64,000 nt of DNA from Carposina sasakii (Eukaryota; Arthropoda; Insecta; Lepidoptera; Carposinidae). Of this stretch, positions 10,746-20,716 are shown piece after piece. Position 1 is the stretch's first letter. Each line of letters starts with the position of its first letter. The notes beneath the pieces are model-generated. The model had not been told where the DNA came from, did not search any database, and saw only the letters and a list, made by a program, of their open reading frames with translations. Both the position numbers and the translations under genes were made by a program. The DNA is taken from the NCBI GenBank assembly GCA_014607495.2, contig CP053172.1, forward strand, positions 6,462,888 through 6,526,887, in the 5' to 3' direction.

Positions 10746-11165
10746 TATGTATGTATCTCTATATTCTATCTATGGTGCTGTGGGGGTGGGGAAAAGGGAA
10801 GCACTTCCGGCCCCACCGGGCCACTAGTTTTTTTTTATTTTTTTAGTTTTTTTTTGAATGACAAATGATGGTAGCCTGAAGGGCTTTGCCATCTTTACCG
10901 AGCTAGGCGGCGTGCGCTTAAGGCGCACAACCGAAAGTTTTTATGACTACGCGACCTGTGCATCCCAGTTGCCGCTGGGATATTGTCGCATTGGGGAGTT
11001 AAACAAATAGTTAAATGACTTTTTATAGGAAGGCCACTAGTTATTGTTTGGCCCATGTATATATACCAATCATTGTGAGAAACTTCGATATCGCGTTCTA
11101 GGATTTTGCATTCGAATGTGGTTCTCTCCTGCATCCGATAGATGGCTCCGCTACAGTGGCCTGAT
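10746..11165. other. Unassigned GC-richer segment
   Basis: Includes GTGGGGAAAAGGGAAGCACT, a T-rich run and CTTTGCCATCTTTACCGAGC. Looks like a decayed repeat; no gene supported. Confidence 0.35.
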
Positions 11166-11167
11166 AG

Positions 11168-11226
11168 ACTTTTACACGCATGAAGGAGATGCAGCTGATG
11201 TATTCTAGTGAAGCATCAGCACAGTT
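11168..11226 (-). repeat. Repeat A fragment
   Basis: AAGGAGATGCAGCTGATGTA then TTCTAGTGAAGCATCAGCAC; only the end of the family is kept. Confidence 0.55.
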
Positions 11227-11609
11227 TTTAAACATTACATAACTTTGCACTACACGTATTTAATTCATCATTTATCTGTTTGTCACCACATTACGTCATC
11301 AGTCGTATCGTAAGGTCTTTGTCATTATGAATAAGATACTGTCACAGGAGATTAGGATAGTGGAGAGATTATAAGTCATTGAACCTATTTATTTATGTAA
11401 CATTATACTGTATTATACCCATAACTTTTTATTGGCACAAATGTATTAAAATGTGCATTTTTCAGCCAACTACGCCAGAAGGAGAAGGTTATGTCTTTCG
11501 AGTGTAGGTATGTTGGTATGTATATTTATTTGCCCCGCTCTATAGCTTATTCTGAGTAGTCCTTTGAGGGCACATGAATGAGGACACTTTGTCCTCTTTG
11601 ATATTATGT

Positions 11610-11835
11610 CATAACTAGTGGACGCCCGCGACTCCGTCCGCGTGGACTGCAGAAAAACAAAATGTCGAAATTATCCGGCATAAAAACATTTTCCCGGGAT
11701 AAAATGTAGCCTATATGTTAAGTGGGACCTGTCACAATAGATTCCTGAAAACTGCATCGAAGTCGGTTCAGCCGTTCTGAGATTAGCGTGTACAAACATC
11801 GATCCGTTACAATTTTATTATATGTGTAGATATTG
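11610..11835 (-). repeat. Helitron-like repeat (family F)
   Basis: AACTAGTGGACGCCCGCGAC, then CGTGGACTGCAG, AATTATCCGGCATAAAAAC, AAGTGGGACCTGTCACAATA and GTTCAGCCGTTCTGAGATTA. Shared with copy 2 (54064-54265), which lacks 20-odd bp present here. Confidence 0.6.
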
Positions 11836-12490
11836 ATTATCAACGAGATATATATGCCGTTTGTTGAGTAAATTAAATATATTCGCGGTTGTTTTCTTAA
11901 ATCTACTAACACTAAACATCTAAAATAAATTACCTAATCCATCATCAATAAACCATATAAATATTAAAGTAGGCTTTAACTAATAGCAATAAATAATCAT
12001 CTAAATATATAATTAGAAAAGTTCAAACCCACGGACGATGGCCCCAAAGCGTAACCCTGGGGTAACCCTGTAAGTAAATCATAAAAAAGCCCACATTAAT
12101 TTATTCTAGTACCATATAAAAAATAACTCGTAAATCTTAAGTTAAATGGTGCTACAATACTCATCGGATAATAAATATAGATTATAAAAGCATGATAATT
12201 CGTGCTTGAATTTGTCGAAGGCCTCTGTTAAAACTAGTCGTTAAAAATGTAACTCTTTAATTACTGTCATGGGTTTTGATTATCATTTTCGATTAATTGT
12301 AAGCCTATAGAAGGGTATTTATTAGAGTGTTGATGGTTGCTTTATTTTAAACTTTCGTTTTTGATACGATCGCGTTGCATCTTTGAGATCAAAAATATGA
12401 ATTAGATTTATCTTGAAATTAATTAATGAAAACGAATAGATTGCTAATAAAATATAACAAACAATAACAGTCGTTGTAATGTACCTACCT
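11836..12490. other. AT-rich, no gene recognised
   Basis: Unassigned sequence preserved in both copies of the duplicated block. Confidence 0.4.
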
Positions 12491-12495
12491 ACCTA

Positions 12496-12760
12496 TACAG
12501 AGTGTAACAGAAAGGGTATGTTAAGTGAAAAGCTGTATAAATAGCCCACTATAGAGAACCTATTTCCAAAATTTGAAACTCGAAATCACATTTTTATTTT
12601 TCAACATTGTATGAAAATTCCTGAGATATTTAAAAATTCTCCATACTATCGGGAAAAATAAACATGTGATTTCGGATCTCAATTTTTGTGGATAGGTTCT
12701 CTATAGTGGGCTATTTACATAGCTTTTCGCTTAACATACCCTTTTTGTTACACCCTGTAT
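12496..12760. mobile_element. Palindromic MITE, family D
   Basis: TACAGAGTGTAACAGAAAGG to TTTTTGTTACACCCTGTA, with inverted halves as in 4092-4355. Shared with copy 2 (54925-55190). Confidence 0.8.
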
Positions 12761-12920
12761 ACATATTAGTTTATTAGTTAGACACGGGATTTTGTTTCCC
12801 GTAATTAAAACTTCTAAATTTTATTTTGTTTCTATTTTGATGTTACCTGTACTTATATTACACACGTTTGTGTTCCCAAAATAAGGTAGCCTTCTATGTC
12901 TTCTTCTTTTTCTTCTTCTT

Positions 12921-13130
12921 CAGCCTATAGCAGTCCACTGCTGGACGTAGGCCTCCCCCAGGGCACGCCACAAGGCTACTGCCACAGGGGGGTTGTGTGA
13001 TTTTCGGACTATGTTGTCAGTACGGGAGGCGCTGCTGCCCACCTACCGGAAACCCTTAATCGCCTCGTACGATACCCACGGGCAGACATGGGGTGGTACA
13101 AACTCTACTCTGCCACCACGCGGCCACAAA
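12921..13130 (-). repeat. SINE-like repeat B
   Basis: Antisense: CAGTCCACTGCTGGACGTAG, then GGCTACTGCCACAGGGG, GGCGCTGCTGCCCACCTACC and CACGGGCAGACATGGGGTGG. It continues into an unusual GC-rich extension (see next). Confidence 0.65.
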
Positions 13131-13490
13131 ATACGAGTACTACACCCACGTTGAGTATAGCGGGGACAGCTGTAAAACTTTTTTTTCATGTGAGGAAATG
13201 CATGACGCATTCGACCACGGCTGGGGCAAGCACGTGGGATATGTGGGACTCTCTGACCGACCGCGAAGGATGGAAAGTTTCGGCAGCATACCCACTAAAA
13301 CCTCACGGTGTCCTCTTCACATCGCTTTCCACGGGGCAGGGCACGCCTTGCTAAGACTCCTTCCATGCCCCGTGGAGCGTTTGCCCGCCAAAAAGAAGGC
13401 GGGCACATCTCAATTTAAAAATGTAAAACTACATGGCATGTTGCAAGTTCAGCCTGAGAGAAAGCCCCTGAGTTCCTTAGTCGACTAACT
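13131..13490 (+). other. GC-rich extension with two overlapping open frames
   Basis: Immediately after the B repeat, two + frames stay open (13088-13354 and 13093-13488), coding for example CEEMHDAFDHGWGKHVGYVG in one and TAGASTWDMWDSLTDREGWK in the other. I recognise no family in either. The copy-2 counterpart (55518-55842) keeps only part of each frame. The right end contains a family-A remnant (CTGAGTTCCTTAGTCGACTA). It may be the 5' part of a longer B-related element rather than a gene. Confidence 0.35.
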
Positions 13491-13499
13491 CGTACATAC

Positions 13500-14300
13500 A
13501 TACGCCGCCGCAAGCATATTCACATTTAAACAACATAATTAATTAACTGACAAAACTGGAAATCCAGACTTTATTTAAGATTATTAATATTAGATGTAAT
13601 ATTATTTATTAGTGCTTCTAAAGGATAGTACGTTAAAGTTATACGAGTGTCTCACTAAAATAATCTAGTGCTTACACTTGTTATACAGTGTAGATAACAT
13701 TCAGTGGTCAAGAGGTATTAGTTTTGATAGTTCATTAGTGATGATCACCCATTGAAACTTAATGATCCGGATTGCATTTATTAATTAATGTATCTTTTAG
13801 GCTTAATGTATCTTTCGAAAATATTGATATGATGAATAGTGTTGTTTGTTTCCGAATCATGTGTCTATAATTTATCTAGTATGTACTTCTTAAACCGTTT
13901 CTTGAGTAATCATGATGTTATATTAGCAATCTTAATGTGGGACTAGGTTAATATGTTGTGAAGTGATATTCATTTACTATATAACCTTAGATAACTTCGA
14001 TGTCAAAAGTCGATTAGCAACGATTATAAACCCACTAAATGTAAATGATGTAAATCCTCGACTTGAACTACTGAAACAAGAAACTGTGGCCTGTAACAAT
14101 GATTAATAGAGTTTTAAACATACGGAACAGGATTTTAATTAGGGACTGGACGTTACAGTTTATATTTAGAGGGGGTTTATTCTAAGTGAGTTGTTTGGTC
14201 TGTGTTATTTCGGTGTATTTATAGAAGTTAATGTTTTGTTGTATTGAGTAGGTACTTGAGTCTGAAGTTTCCGTTATTTCCTGTAATATTAGATGTTATA
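13500..14300. other. AT-rich, no gene recognised
   Basis: Unassigned sequence conserved between the two block copies. Confidence 0.4.
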
Positions 14301-14311
14301 CATACATGCAT

Positions 14312-14530
14312 ACATATAATCACGCCTTTATCCCTTACGGGGTAGGCAGAGCACGAAGGGCCGATAGAACCACATGGTGCCACTTCTGACCAATTTTGAG
14401 GGTATAGTTGAGATACAAGTTCGGTTAGTAGTGACAGGTGGTCAGCCCATCGCCTATAAAACACCAAGACCCTCTTGTCCCTCTACTGACTTGCGCAGTA
14501 TGCCCGGGAAGAGAAGCAGCTGTAGGACCT
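14312..14530 (-). repeat. Repeat C, long copy
   Basis: TAATCACGCCTTTATCCCTT through GTGACAGGTGGTCAGCCCAT and AACACCAAGACCCTCTTGTC. In copy 2 (56738-56868) the element is cut right after GGTGGTCAGC, so the section from about 14452 to 14624 exists only in copy 1. Confidence 0.6.
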
Positions 14531-14555
14531 AGTAGATGTTATACATCCGTTTTTT

Positions 14556-14870
14556 AATGTGCTGATGCGTGGCTTAACTAGAATAACATAAGCTGCATCA
14601 TCATCTTGCTGCGCTTATTCCATTATACCTGGAGTCGGCGCAATGTGATTCCTTTCGAAATTCATATTGTCATAGATTTTGGCGTTTATATTTCGGCCGG
14701 CTGCCTGCCTAACGTCAACCCTTCTCGGGGTATTACGAGTATAACATCATCTGTACATTCCGTGCAATTCGTAAGTCGACTAAGGAGCTTGGGAATTCTC
14801 TCAGGCGATAAGCTAGCAACTGGCTACTGATCAAAATATCTGGCCCCGTTTGCTAAACGCGACCGTGCTG
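14556..14870 (+). repeat. Repeat A, interrupted
   Basis: Starts TGTGCTGATGCGTGGCTTAA at 14558 and resumes at about 14750 (TACATTCCGTGCAATTCGTA, CTCAGGCGATAAGCTAGCAA). The intervening piece (about 14607-14745) is unassigned. Confidence 0.55.
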
Positions 14871-14929
14871 TACATTTCCGGAGATCGTTTCTTATATACT
14901 CTCATGAGTTAATATGATTAACAGCCGAC

Positions 14930-15105
14930 TGTTTCCCCAAGATTGGGTTAGGTAGAACTGCGGATCACTAATGAAATCGTACAGGCATAACGGTGTCTAG
15001 TAGCCAGTTCATCGCATGAGAAAACGCCTCTGAGTTCCTTAGTCGACTCTTACAACATGCACGGAAGGAGATGATGTATTCTAGTGAAGCCGCGCATGAG
15101 CTTCT
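14930..15105 (-). repeat. Repeat A
   Basis: Antisense copy: CCGACTGTTTCCCCAAGATT, CTGAGTTCCTTAGTCGACTC, CGGAAGGAGATGATGTATTC. Counterpart at 57170-57345. Confidence 0.6.
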
Positions 15106-15530
15106 CCAATATGGCTTTACTAAAAACCCAACAAGAAATAAACACTTGAAATCAACAAAGGTGAAACAAAGAATTCACGTTAAAGAAACACGAGCTGAAA
15201 CAAAATGAATGGTGTAAACATTTTGACGTTTTCGAACATTAATGTCGCTTTTTAATGATTCGTGCCACCCCTAAATCTGTCATCGGCATACACTATGTTA
15301 AGTGTCAAATGTAACAATACTACTTACGTTTACCGAGACAAAATATGCTTTATTCTGAAAGCTGTAGAGCTGGTTATAGGATTTGCGCTTAATTTAAGTT
15401 GGTATACAGTCAAAACACGTGTCAAGTGCTAATTGGGCAGGGGTGCACGTGTTGTAATTAACTGTTATGTTTTATTCATTTATATCAACATATTTATAAC
15501 AATTTAATATGATATACATACATACATATA
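15106..15530. other. No recognised feature
   Basis: Unassigned sequence. The counterpart in copy 2 is shortened by clustered small deletions from about 57640 onward. Confidence 0.35.
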
Positions 15531-15532
15531 CA

Positions 15533-15921
15533 TACAGGATGATTTTTGGTCGTCAACGTTCCCGAAAACTACGGAATCTCCTCATCATCACGATCATTTT
15601 TCTCCATGGAAGCATACCTGGGAAGTGTCTGGTTTCCAAAATATTAGGGTCCAAAGTTGAGTAAATAGACTGCGTTTTCCTGCATAAATGCACATAGACG
15701 CGCGTAGCAGGATTTTTTCACGAAAAATAATTAATATCTGTCTATAAAAAAAACTAACATAAATACTAGACACTATAAATTTCGGACGATCAAGGAATTT
15801 AAAAAAAAATTCTAAAAAAAAATTTTTTTTTACCAGCATTTTTTTTGGCATAAACTTACTTTATTTCATGTATACAGTACGTACCCTTCGTTAAAGGTGG
15901 CCACAAAAAAACACCCTGTAT
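15533..15921 (+). mobile_element. MITE family E
   Basis: Starts ACAGGATGATTTTTGGTCGT and ends CACAAAAAAACACCCTGTA. Internal landmarks are AACGTTCCCGAAAACTACGG, GGTCCAAAGTTGAGTAAATA, a polyA/T middle and CGTACCCTTCGTTAAAGG. The ACAGGGTG/CACCCTGT termini are shared with family D, so both may use the same transposase. Followed directly by a repeat-C stub (15921-15955). Confidence 0.75.
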
Positions 15922-15969
15922 AATCACGCCTTTATCCCTTACGGAGTAGGCATGATATGTTTATTTGTA

Positions 15970-16116
15970 ATCCTGTACTGATGCGGGTCTTCACTAGAAT
16001 ACATCAGCTGCATCTCATTCCGTGCATGTAGTAAGAGTCGACTAAGGAACTCGGAGGTGTTCTCTCAGGCGATGAGCTAGCAACTTGTTAGTGATCATTT
16101 ACATCTGTCCCCGCTA
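15970..16116 (+). repeat. Repeat A
   Basis: GTACTGATGCGGGTCTTCAC to CATTTACATCTGTCCCCGCT, then joined to a truncated MITE D. Confidence 0.6.
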
Positions 16117-16560
16117 TGTAGCGAAAAGCTATGTAAATAGCCTTTGGGATCAGAACAAAATATCAGACTCGAAATCACATGTTTATTTTTCCAGATAGTA
16201 CATACTTATGGAGAATTTCTTAACAACTCGGAAATAAACATGAGAAATAAACATGTGATTTCGAGTCTAAAATTTTGGAAATAGGGAAAAGCTGCAGAAT
16301 CACTACCTGTCCATTATTTGAGTATGCTGTCATTTGATTCTCTTCTTTTTTTCTCTATGTAGTTTCTTAGAATTTGTTTAATTGCACATGTTACCCTGTT
16401 TGTTAACAATTTCTCTGTAGTTGCTTGGCTTGTTGGAAGAGATATGTTGTATGCCATATTTATTTTTGTGTATGTGCAATAAAGAATAAGAATAAATAGG
16501 TTATAGTGGGCTATTTACATAACTTTTCGCTTAACATACCCTTTCTGTTACACCCTGTAT
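16117..16560. mobile_element. MITE family D, truncated and interrupted
   Basis: Left part starts at GTAGCGAAAAGCTATGTAAA; right end is TTTCTGTTACACCCTGTAT. The middle holds a non-LTR insertion (16286-16493). In copy 2 the same MITE copy (58315-58820) is instead hit by a family-G element. Confidence 0.7.
16286..16493 (+). mobile_element. Non-LTR retrotransposon 3' end, private to copy 1
   Basis: A 208-bp insertion flanked by the 7-bp duplication AAATAGG (16279-16285 and 16494-16500), absent from the homologous site in copy 2. It begins GAAAAGCTGCAGAATCACTA (end of ORF2) and ends in AATAAAGAATAAGAAT, the tail of this family. The longer sister insertion is at 60225-60643. Confidence 0.8.
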
Positions 16561-17030
16561 ATGTATGTACCTATATGATAGATCAGTGAAATTTTACTTT
16601 CAAAATTGCGACTTGTAGTTAATTTACAGACAGGCGCTCTATTGGCTGGGTGCGTGATGATTGATGAGAGCGCCAACTAACTAATCGGCGGACTTTGAAA
16701 TGTCTAATTAGAGATAGTCCTCCAAGTTTTCCGTTTTTGGCCACGACGGGCGCTGCGTGTTTCCTTCACCTCCTGCTTTGCACCCAGCGAATAGCTGTAT
16801 ATACTCTATAGTTTACTTACCTTACTTTGACTTCACTTCATTGACTTTTCTAAGATTTCCTCACGAAGACGCGAAGGGTGAACGGAGTTGTTATTATGAT
16901 GAGAAACATCGGTTGGTAATCGAAGTTGTACATCGAATAGTTTATTGTCTAATGACAATTCCCATTCTTAATTAGGCATTGTCATCTCATTATTTGCTCG
17001 CATCATAGTTTTAATGTGTTCTATTCTAAC
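16561..17030. other. No recognised feature
   Basis: Unassigned sequence. At 16798-16801 lies the empty target (GTATATACTC) where copy 2 has a MITE D insertion. Confidence 0.4.
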
Positions 17031-17034
17031 TTCT

Positions 17035-17170
17035 TCTTCAGCCTATTGCATTTTATTATATGAATATGGCGCTGCTGCCCACCTCCCGGAAACCCTTGAT
17101 CGCCTCGTACGATACCCACGGGCAGGCAGGGGTGGTACAAACTCTACTCTGCCGGCACCACGCGGCTCCA
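17035..17170 (-). repeat. SINE-like repeat B, internally deleted
   Basis: Antisense: CTTCTTCAGCCTATTGCA joined to GGCGCTGCTGCCCACCTCCC. The block present in copy 2 at 59575-59720 (about 140 bp) is missing and replaced by a short AT stretch. Confidence 0.6.
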
Positions 17171-17289
17171 CGCTTCTAACTATGCTGAGTTAATTGTTTT
17201 AAAATGTTTTCAATATATAGCTAGTACGAAGAGCTAATTAAGCTGGAATAATTTGTAATATACCCACCAACATATTATTTATTTATTCA

Positions 17290-17607
17290 TACAGGGTGAT
17301 TTTTGGTCGTCAACGTTCCCGAAAACTACGGAATCTCCTCATCATCACGATCATTTTTCTCCATGGAAGCATACCTGGGAAGTGTCTGGTTTCCAAAATA
17401 TTAGGGTCCAAAGTTGAGTAAATAGACTGCGTTTTTCTGCATAAATGCACATAGACGCGCGTAGCAGGATTTTTTCACGAAAAATAATTAATATCTGTCT
17501 ATAAAAAAACTAACATAAACACTAGACACTATAAATTTCGCACGATCAAGGAATTTAAAAAATTTTTTCAAAAAAAATTTTTTTTTTCCCAGCATTTTTT
17601 TTGGCAT
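17290..17607 (+). mobile_element. MITE family E, 3'-truncated
   Basis: Starts ACAGGGTGATTTTTGGTCGT, stops at TTTTTTGGCAT without the CACCCTGT end. In copy 2 the corresponding position has about 150 bp of unrelated sequence (59933-60083), so the two copies differ structurally here. Confidence 0.7.
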
Positions 17608-17765
17608 GAATATTTATGTTATTGTACAACTCCGCTAATATTCTCACCTCCGTGGAATTCCCCTTTATCTTTGCCTTATCAGGCTTCTTTGCCTGACTCA
17701 CTTTAACCAAATTTCGTGCAAATAATAATTATGTAAATAGTAATTTTACGATGTATTCATTATTT

Positions 17766-17890
17766 TACTGATGCGGGTCTTTACTAGAACACATCATCTG
17801 CATGTCCTTCCAAGCATGTTGTAAGAGACGACTTAGGATATCAGGGGCGTTCTCTCAGGCGATAAACTAGTAACTTTTCACAGATCTTTT
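17766..17890 (+). repeat. Repeat A
   Basis: TACTGATGCGGGTCTTTACT, GTCCTTCCAAGCATGTTGTA, CTCTCAGGCGATAAACTAGT. Followed by a small tandem duplication of ACAGATCTTTT (17883-17915) not seen in copy 2. Confidence 0.6.
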
Positions 17891-17917
17891 ATACAGATCT
17901 TTTACACAGATCTTTGA

Positions 17918-18291
17918 TTTTTGATTGTCAACGTTCCCGAAAACTACGGAATCTCCTCATAATCACGATCATTTTTCTCCATGGAAGCATGCCTGGGACG
18001 TGTCTGGTTTCCAAAATATTAGGGTCCAAAGTTGAGTAAATAGACTGCGTTTTTCTGCATAAATGCACATTGACGCGTGTAGCAAGATTTTTTCACGAGA
18101 AATAATTAATATCTGTCTATGAAAAAACTAGCATAACCACTGGACACTATAAATTTCGCCCGATCAAGTAATTTTTTTTTTCACAATAATTTACATCGTT
18201 TCCCAGCATTTTTTTTTGGCATAAATTTACTTCATTTGATGTATAGAGTACGCACCCTTCGTTAAGGGTGGCAACGAAATAACACGCACTA
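17918..18291 (+). mobile_element. MITE family E
   Basis: Left end damaged (TTTGATTTTTGATTGTCAAC), then the standard body to CGTTAAGGGTGGCAACGAAA. Counterpart 60793-61180 keeps the ACAGGATG start. Confidence 0.65.
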
Positions 18292-18795
18292 TACAGATAG
18301 TGCGCTATGCTGATCGTAGTCACTAAAAAATCTATTAATGATATCGCCCTGAAAAAATTAGAACTTTTTTATCGTTTTAGCCGCACGAATTTCGGGAAAT
18401 CCATTCTACAATCAGTATGTACCTAATTAAATTAAAAGGTATTTCATAACTCCAGTAGGTAGGTGCATGGTTTCACCACACTGCTGACTCATGATGTATA
18501 TTCCTTTACTTCCCGGTATTACAGGTGTGGCTTGGCAAATACATGTGTACAGATACTATACATTCATTATAAATTTTTTTCAATGTATGTGTGTCAGTTA
18601 TTTCTGAGTTTTATGACTTGAGAATTGTTTTAGAGTCTCTGCCAGCATGTAGGCATGTTTAGTATGGTAACTGTCAGTTTGGCGGGGTTTTCGAGTATGG
18701 ATTTTCATTATTTGGTAAGAAAATAATGAAATACGCTCTTGGGTAGTCGTGATATTTCGTAGTTATGATCTTACCTATAGTAGGTATACTTATCT
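18292..18795. other. No recognised feature
   Basis: Unassigned sequence between two MITE E copies, conserved in copy 2. Confidence 0.4.
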
Positions 18796-18796
18796 A

Positions 18797-19153
18797 TACA
18801 ACGTTCCCGAAAACTACGGAATCTCCTCGTTATCACGTTAATTTTTCTCGATGGAAGCATACCTGGGAAGTGTCTGTTTTCCAAAATATTAGGGTCCAAA
18901 GTTGAGTACGTAAATAGACTGCGTTTTTCTGCATAAATGCACATTGACGCGTGTAGCAAGATTTTTTCACGAGAAATAATTAACATCTGTCTATGAAAAA
19001 ACTAGTATAAACACTGGACACTATAAATTTTGCCCGATCAAGTAATAAAAAAATTAAAAAAAAAAAAATACATCGTTCCCACCATAAACTTACTTTATTT
19101 GATGTATAGAGTACGTACCCTTCGTTAAGGGTGGCAACGAAAAATACCCTGTA
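18797..19153 (+). mobile_element. MITE family E
   Basis: Lacks the first about 17 bp relative to copy 2 (61683) and ends AACGAAAAATACCCTGTA. The body matches the other E copies. Confidence 0.65.
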
Positions 19154-19340
19154 TACAATGCTTTGTCCTAAATGACTGACGGATAAACGCACATCCTAAA
19201 CCGCTGATTTTTATACCCCTTACTGCATGGAATTTTGGATTCCAGAAAAAAATAATTTATTGTATTTTTGATGCAACTTCGGCATTCGGCATGGAAAGGA
19301 ACAGTAAAAACGGGCGTATACTCAGAGATTTACAGATGCG
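19154..19340. other. No recognised feature
   Basis: Short unassigned stretch. Copy 2 has about 70 bp more here (near 62150-62225). Confidence 0.35.
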
Positions 19341-19355
19341 AATACTTAATATTTT

Positions 19356-19704
19356 CTCTATTGAGGGATCGCCCGCCACCGGGCCCTATACCATCCGCTG
19401 ACCCTCGGATCTGCCTACTCATGATCACGAACACAAGAGACTACAGTCGCAACGAGAAGCCAGATCCAAGCACCTAGCATGCAACTATAAATACATAGCT
19501 GCTAATCCGAAAACCAATTAAAATTTTAATCGACATATGTTTCGCCAACACCCGTGGCATCATCAGGATTAGTTTTCCATGTTAGTTCTATCTACCGAAC
19601 CAACTAACTAACAACTAAAACCAATGTATTGCAAATCATTTTTTCAAATTTGTACAAATCAAAATGAGATTTGAACTTCCGAATAGTGACGCCTGATACA
19701 ATTC
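19356..19704 (-). mobile_element. Family G element carrying a hammerhead motif
   Basis: About 349 bp flanked by AATACTTAATATTTT (19341-19355 and 19705-19719); the first AAT can also be part of the element end, so the duplication is 12-15 bp. Read on the minus strand it has the ~36-bp end module GAATTGTATCAGGCGTCACT..., a spacer, a hammerhead motif (19527-19571), a body with GCATGCTAGGTGCTTGG and CAGATCCGAGGGTCAGCG, and the GC-rich end GGCGGGCGATCCCTCAATAG. No reverse transcriptase or endonuclease is encoded, so it is non-autonomous. The same insertion exists in copy 2 (62332-62678). Confidence 0.8.
19527..19571 (-). ncRNA. Hammerhead ribozyme motif, type I
   Basis: Minus strand: TAATC (stem I), CTGATGA core, stem II GCCA/TGGC with a 7-nt loop, GAAAC, ATAT loop, GTC, GATTA (stem I partner). 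Stem III is the minimal 2 bp (AC/GT) typical of retroelement hammerheads. Predicted cleavage follows the C of GTC. One oddity: a single extra T sits between CTGATGA and stem II compared with the textbook core. Confidence 0.7.
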
Positions 19705-19979
19705 AATACTTAATATTTTGTTTATTTTAAACTCCAGAGCTGTGAAGAAATTATATTGTGTTATCGTGTTGTAAGTTTTAAAGTTTATCTGTGGTCAGTG
19801 CACATGTAGACGCACCAAACTCTAACCGTTTTATCAATACACAGTTTCACGCAGGCTGCACATTCCTAACTACCTAAGTACCGAGGTATTATTCTAAGTA
19901 GGACTTAAACCTACCTACCATCATCATCATCATCAGAACTCTGACACAGGATGTTTGATTATGTTCAGAAAACATTAAG

Positions 19980-20195
19980 ATACTAGTGGACGCCCGCGAC
20001 TTTGTCCTCGTGGATTGCGGAAAAAACAAAATATCGAAATTATCCGGGATAAAAGTATCTTCCCGTGATAAAAAGTAGCCTATGGTGTCAGATGATTCCA
20101 TGTAAAATCGCTCCAGCCGTTTTTATGTGAAAGAGTAACAAACATCCATCCATCCATCCATACTTACAAACTTTCGCGTTTATAATATTAGTAAG
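19980..20195 (-). repeat. Helitron-like repeat (family F)
   Basis: ACTAGTGGACGCCCGCGACT to TTCGCGTTTATAATATTAGT; both ends of the family look present, including the CATCCATCCATC microsatellite near the far end. Counterpart 62951-63155. Confidence 0.65.
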
Positions 20196-20213
20196 AAGTA
20201 AGATGTGTGTTGC

Positions 20214-20440
20214 CTGTGCTGATGTGGGGCTTCACTAGAATACATCAGCTGCATCCCCTTCCGTGCATGTTGTAAGAGTCGACTAAGGAACTTGGGGACG
20301 TTCTCTCAGGCGATAATCTAGCAACTTGTCACTCACTATTTACATCTGTCCTCGCTATTCTAAACTTGACTGTGAGATCTCATTTATGTTTTTGCAGATC
20401 TGGCTACTTCATTTCAGAAATACAGCTGTGTCTATTATGT
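20214..20440 (+). repeat. Repeat A
   Basis: GTGCTGATGTGGGGCTTCAC to CAGAAATACAGCTGTGTC; full length. Followed by repeat B after 15 bp. Confidence 0.65.
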
Positions 20441-20456
20441 ATGTTTCTTTCTTTGT

Positions 20457-20716
20457 ATCATCATCATCATCAGCCTATTGCAGTCCACTGCTGGACGTAG
20501 GCTTCCCCCAGGGCACGCCAGAAGAGTGCCATGGGGGGTATTTGCCCATAGTCACCACGCTGGGCAGGCGGGTTGGTGACCGCAGTTTGTATTTTGGACT
20601 ATGTTGTCAACACGGGAGGCGCTGCTGCCCACCTCCCGGAAACCCTTAATCGCCTCGTACGACACCCACGGGCAGACATGGGGTGGTACGAATTCTACTC
20701 TGCCGGCACCAAGCGG
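20457..20716 (-). repeat. SINE-like repeat B, full length
   Basis: Antisense: CATCATCATCATCAGCCTAT tail, GCAGTCCACTGCTGGACGTA, through GGGTGGTACGAATTCTACTC and CCGGCACCAAGCGG. Several overlapping chance ORFs arise from this GC-richer repeat; they are not genes. Confidence 0.7.
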
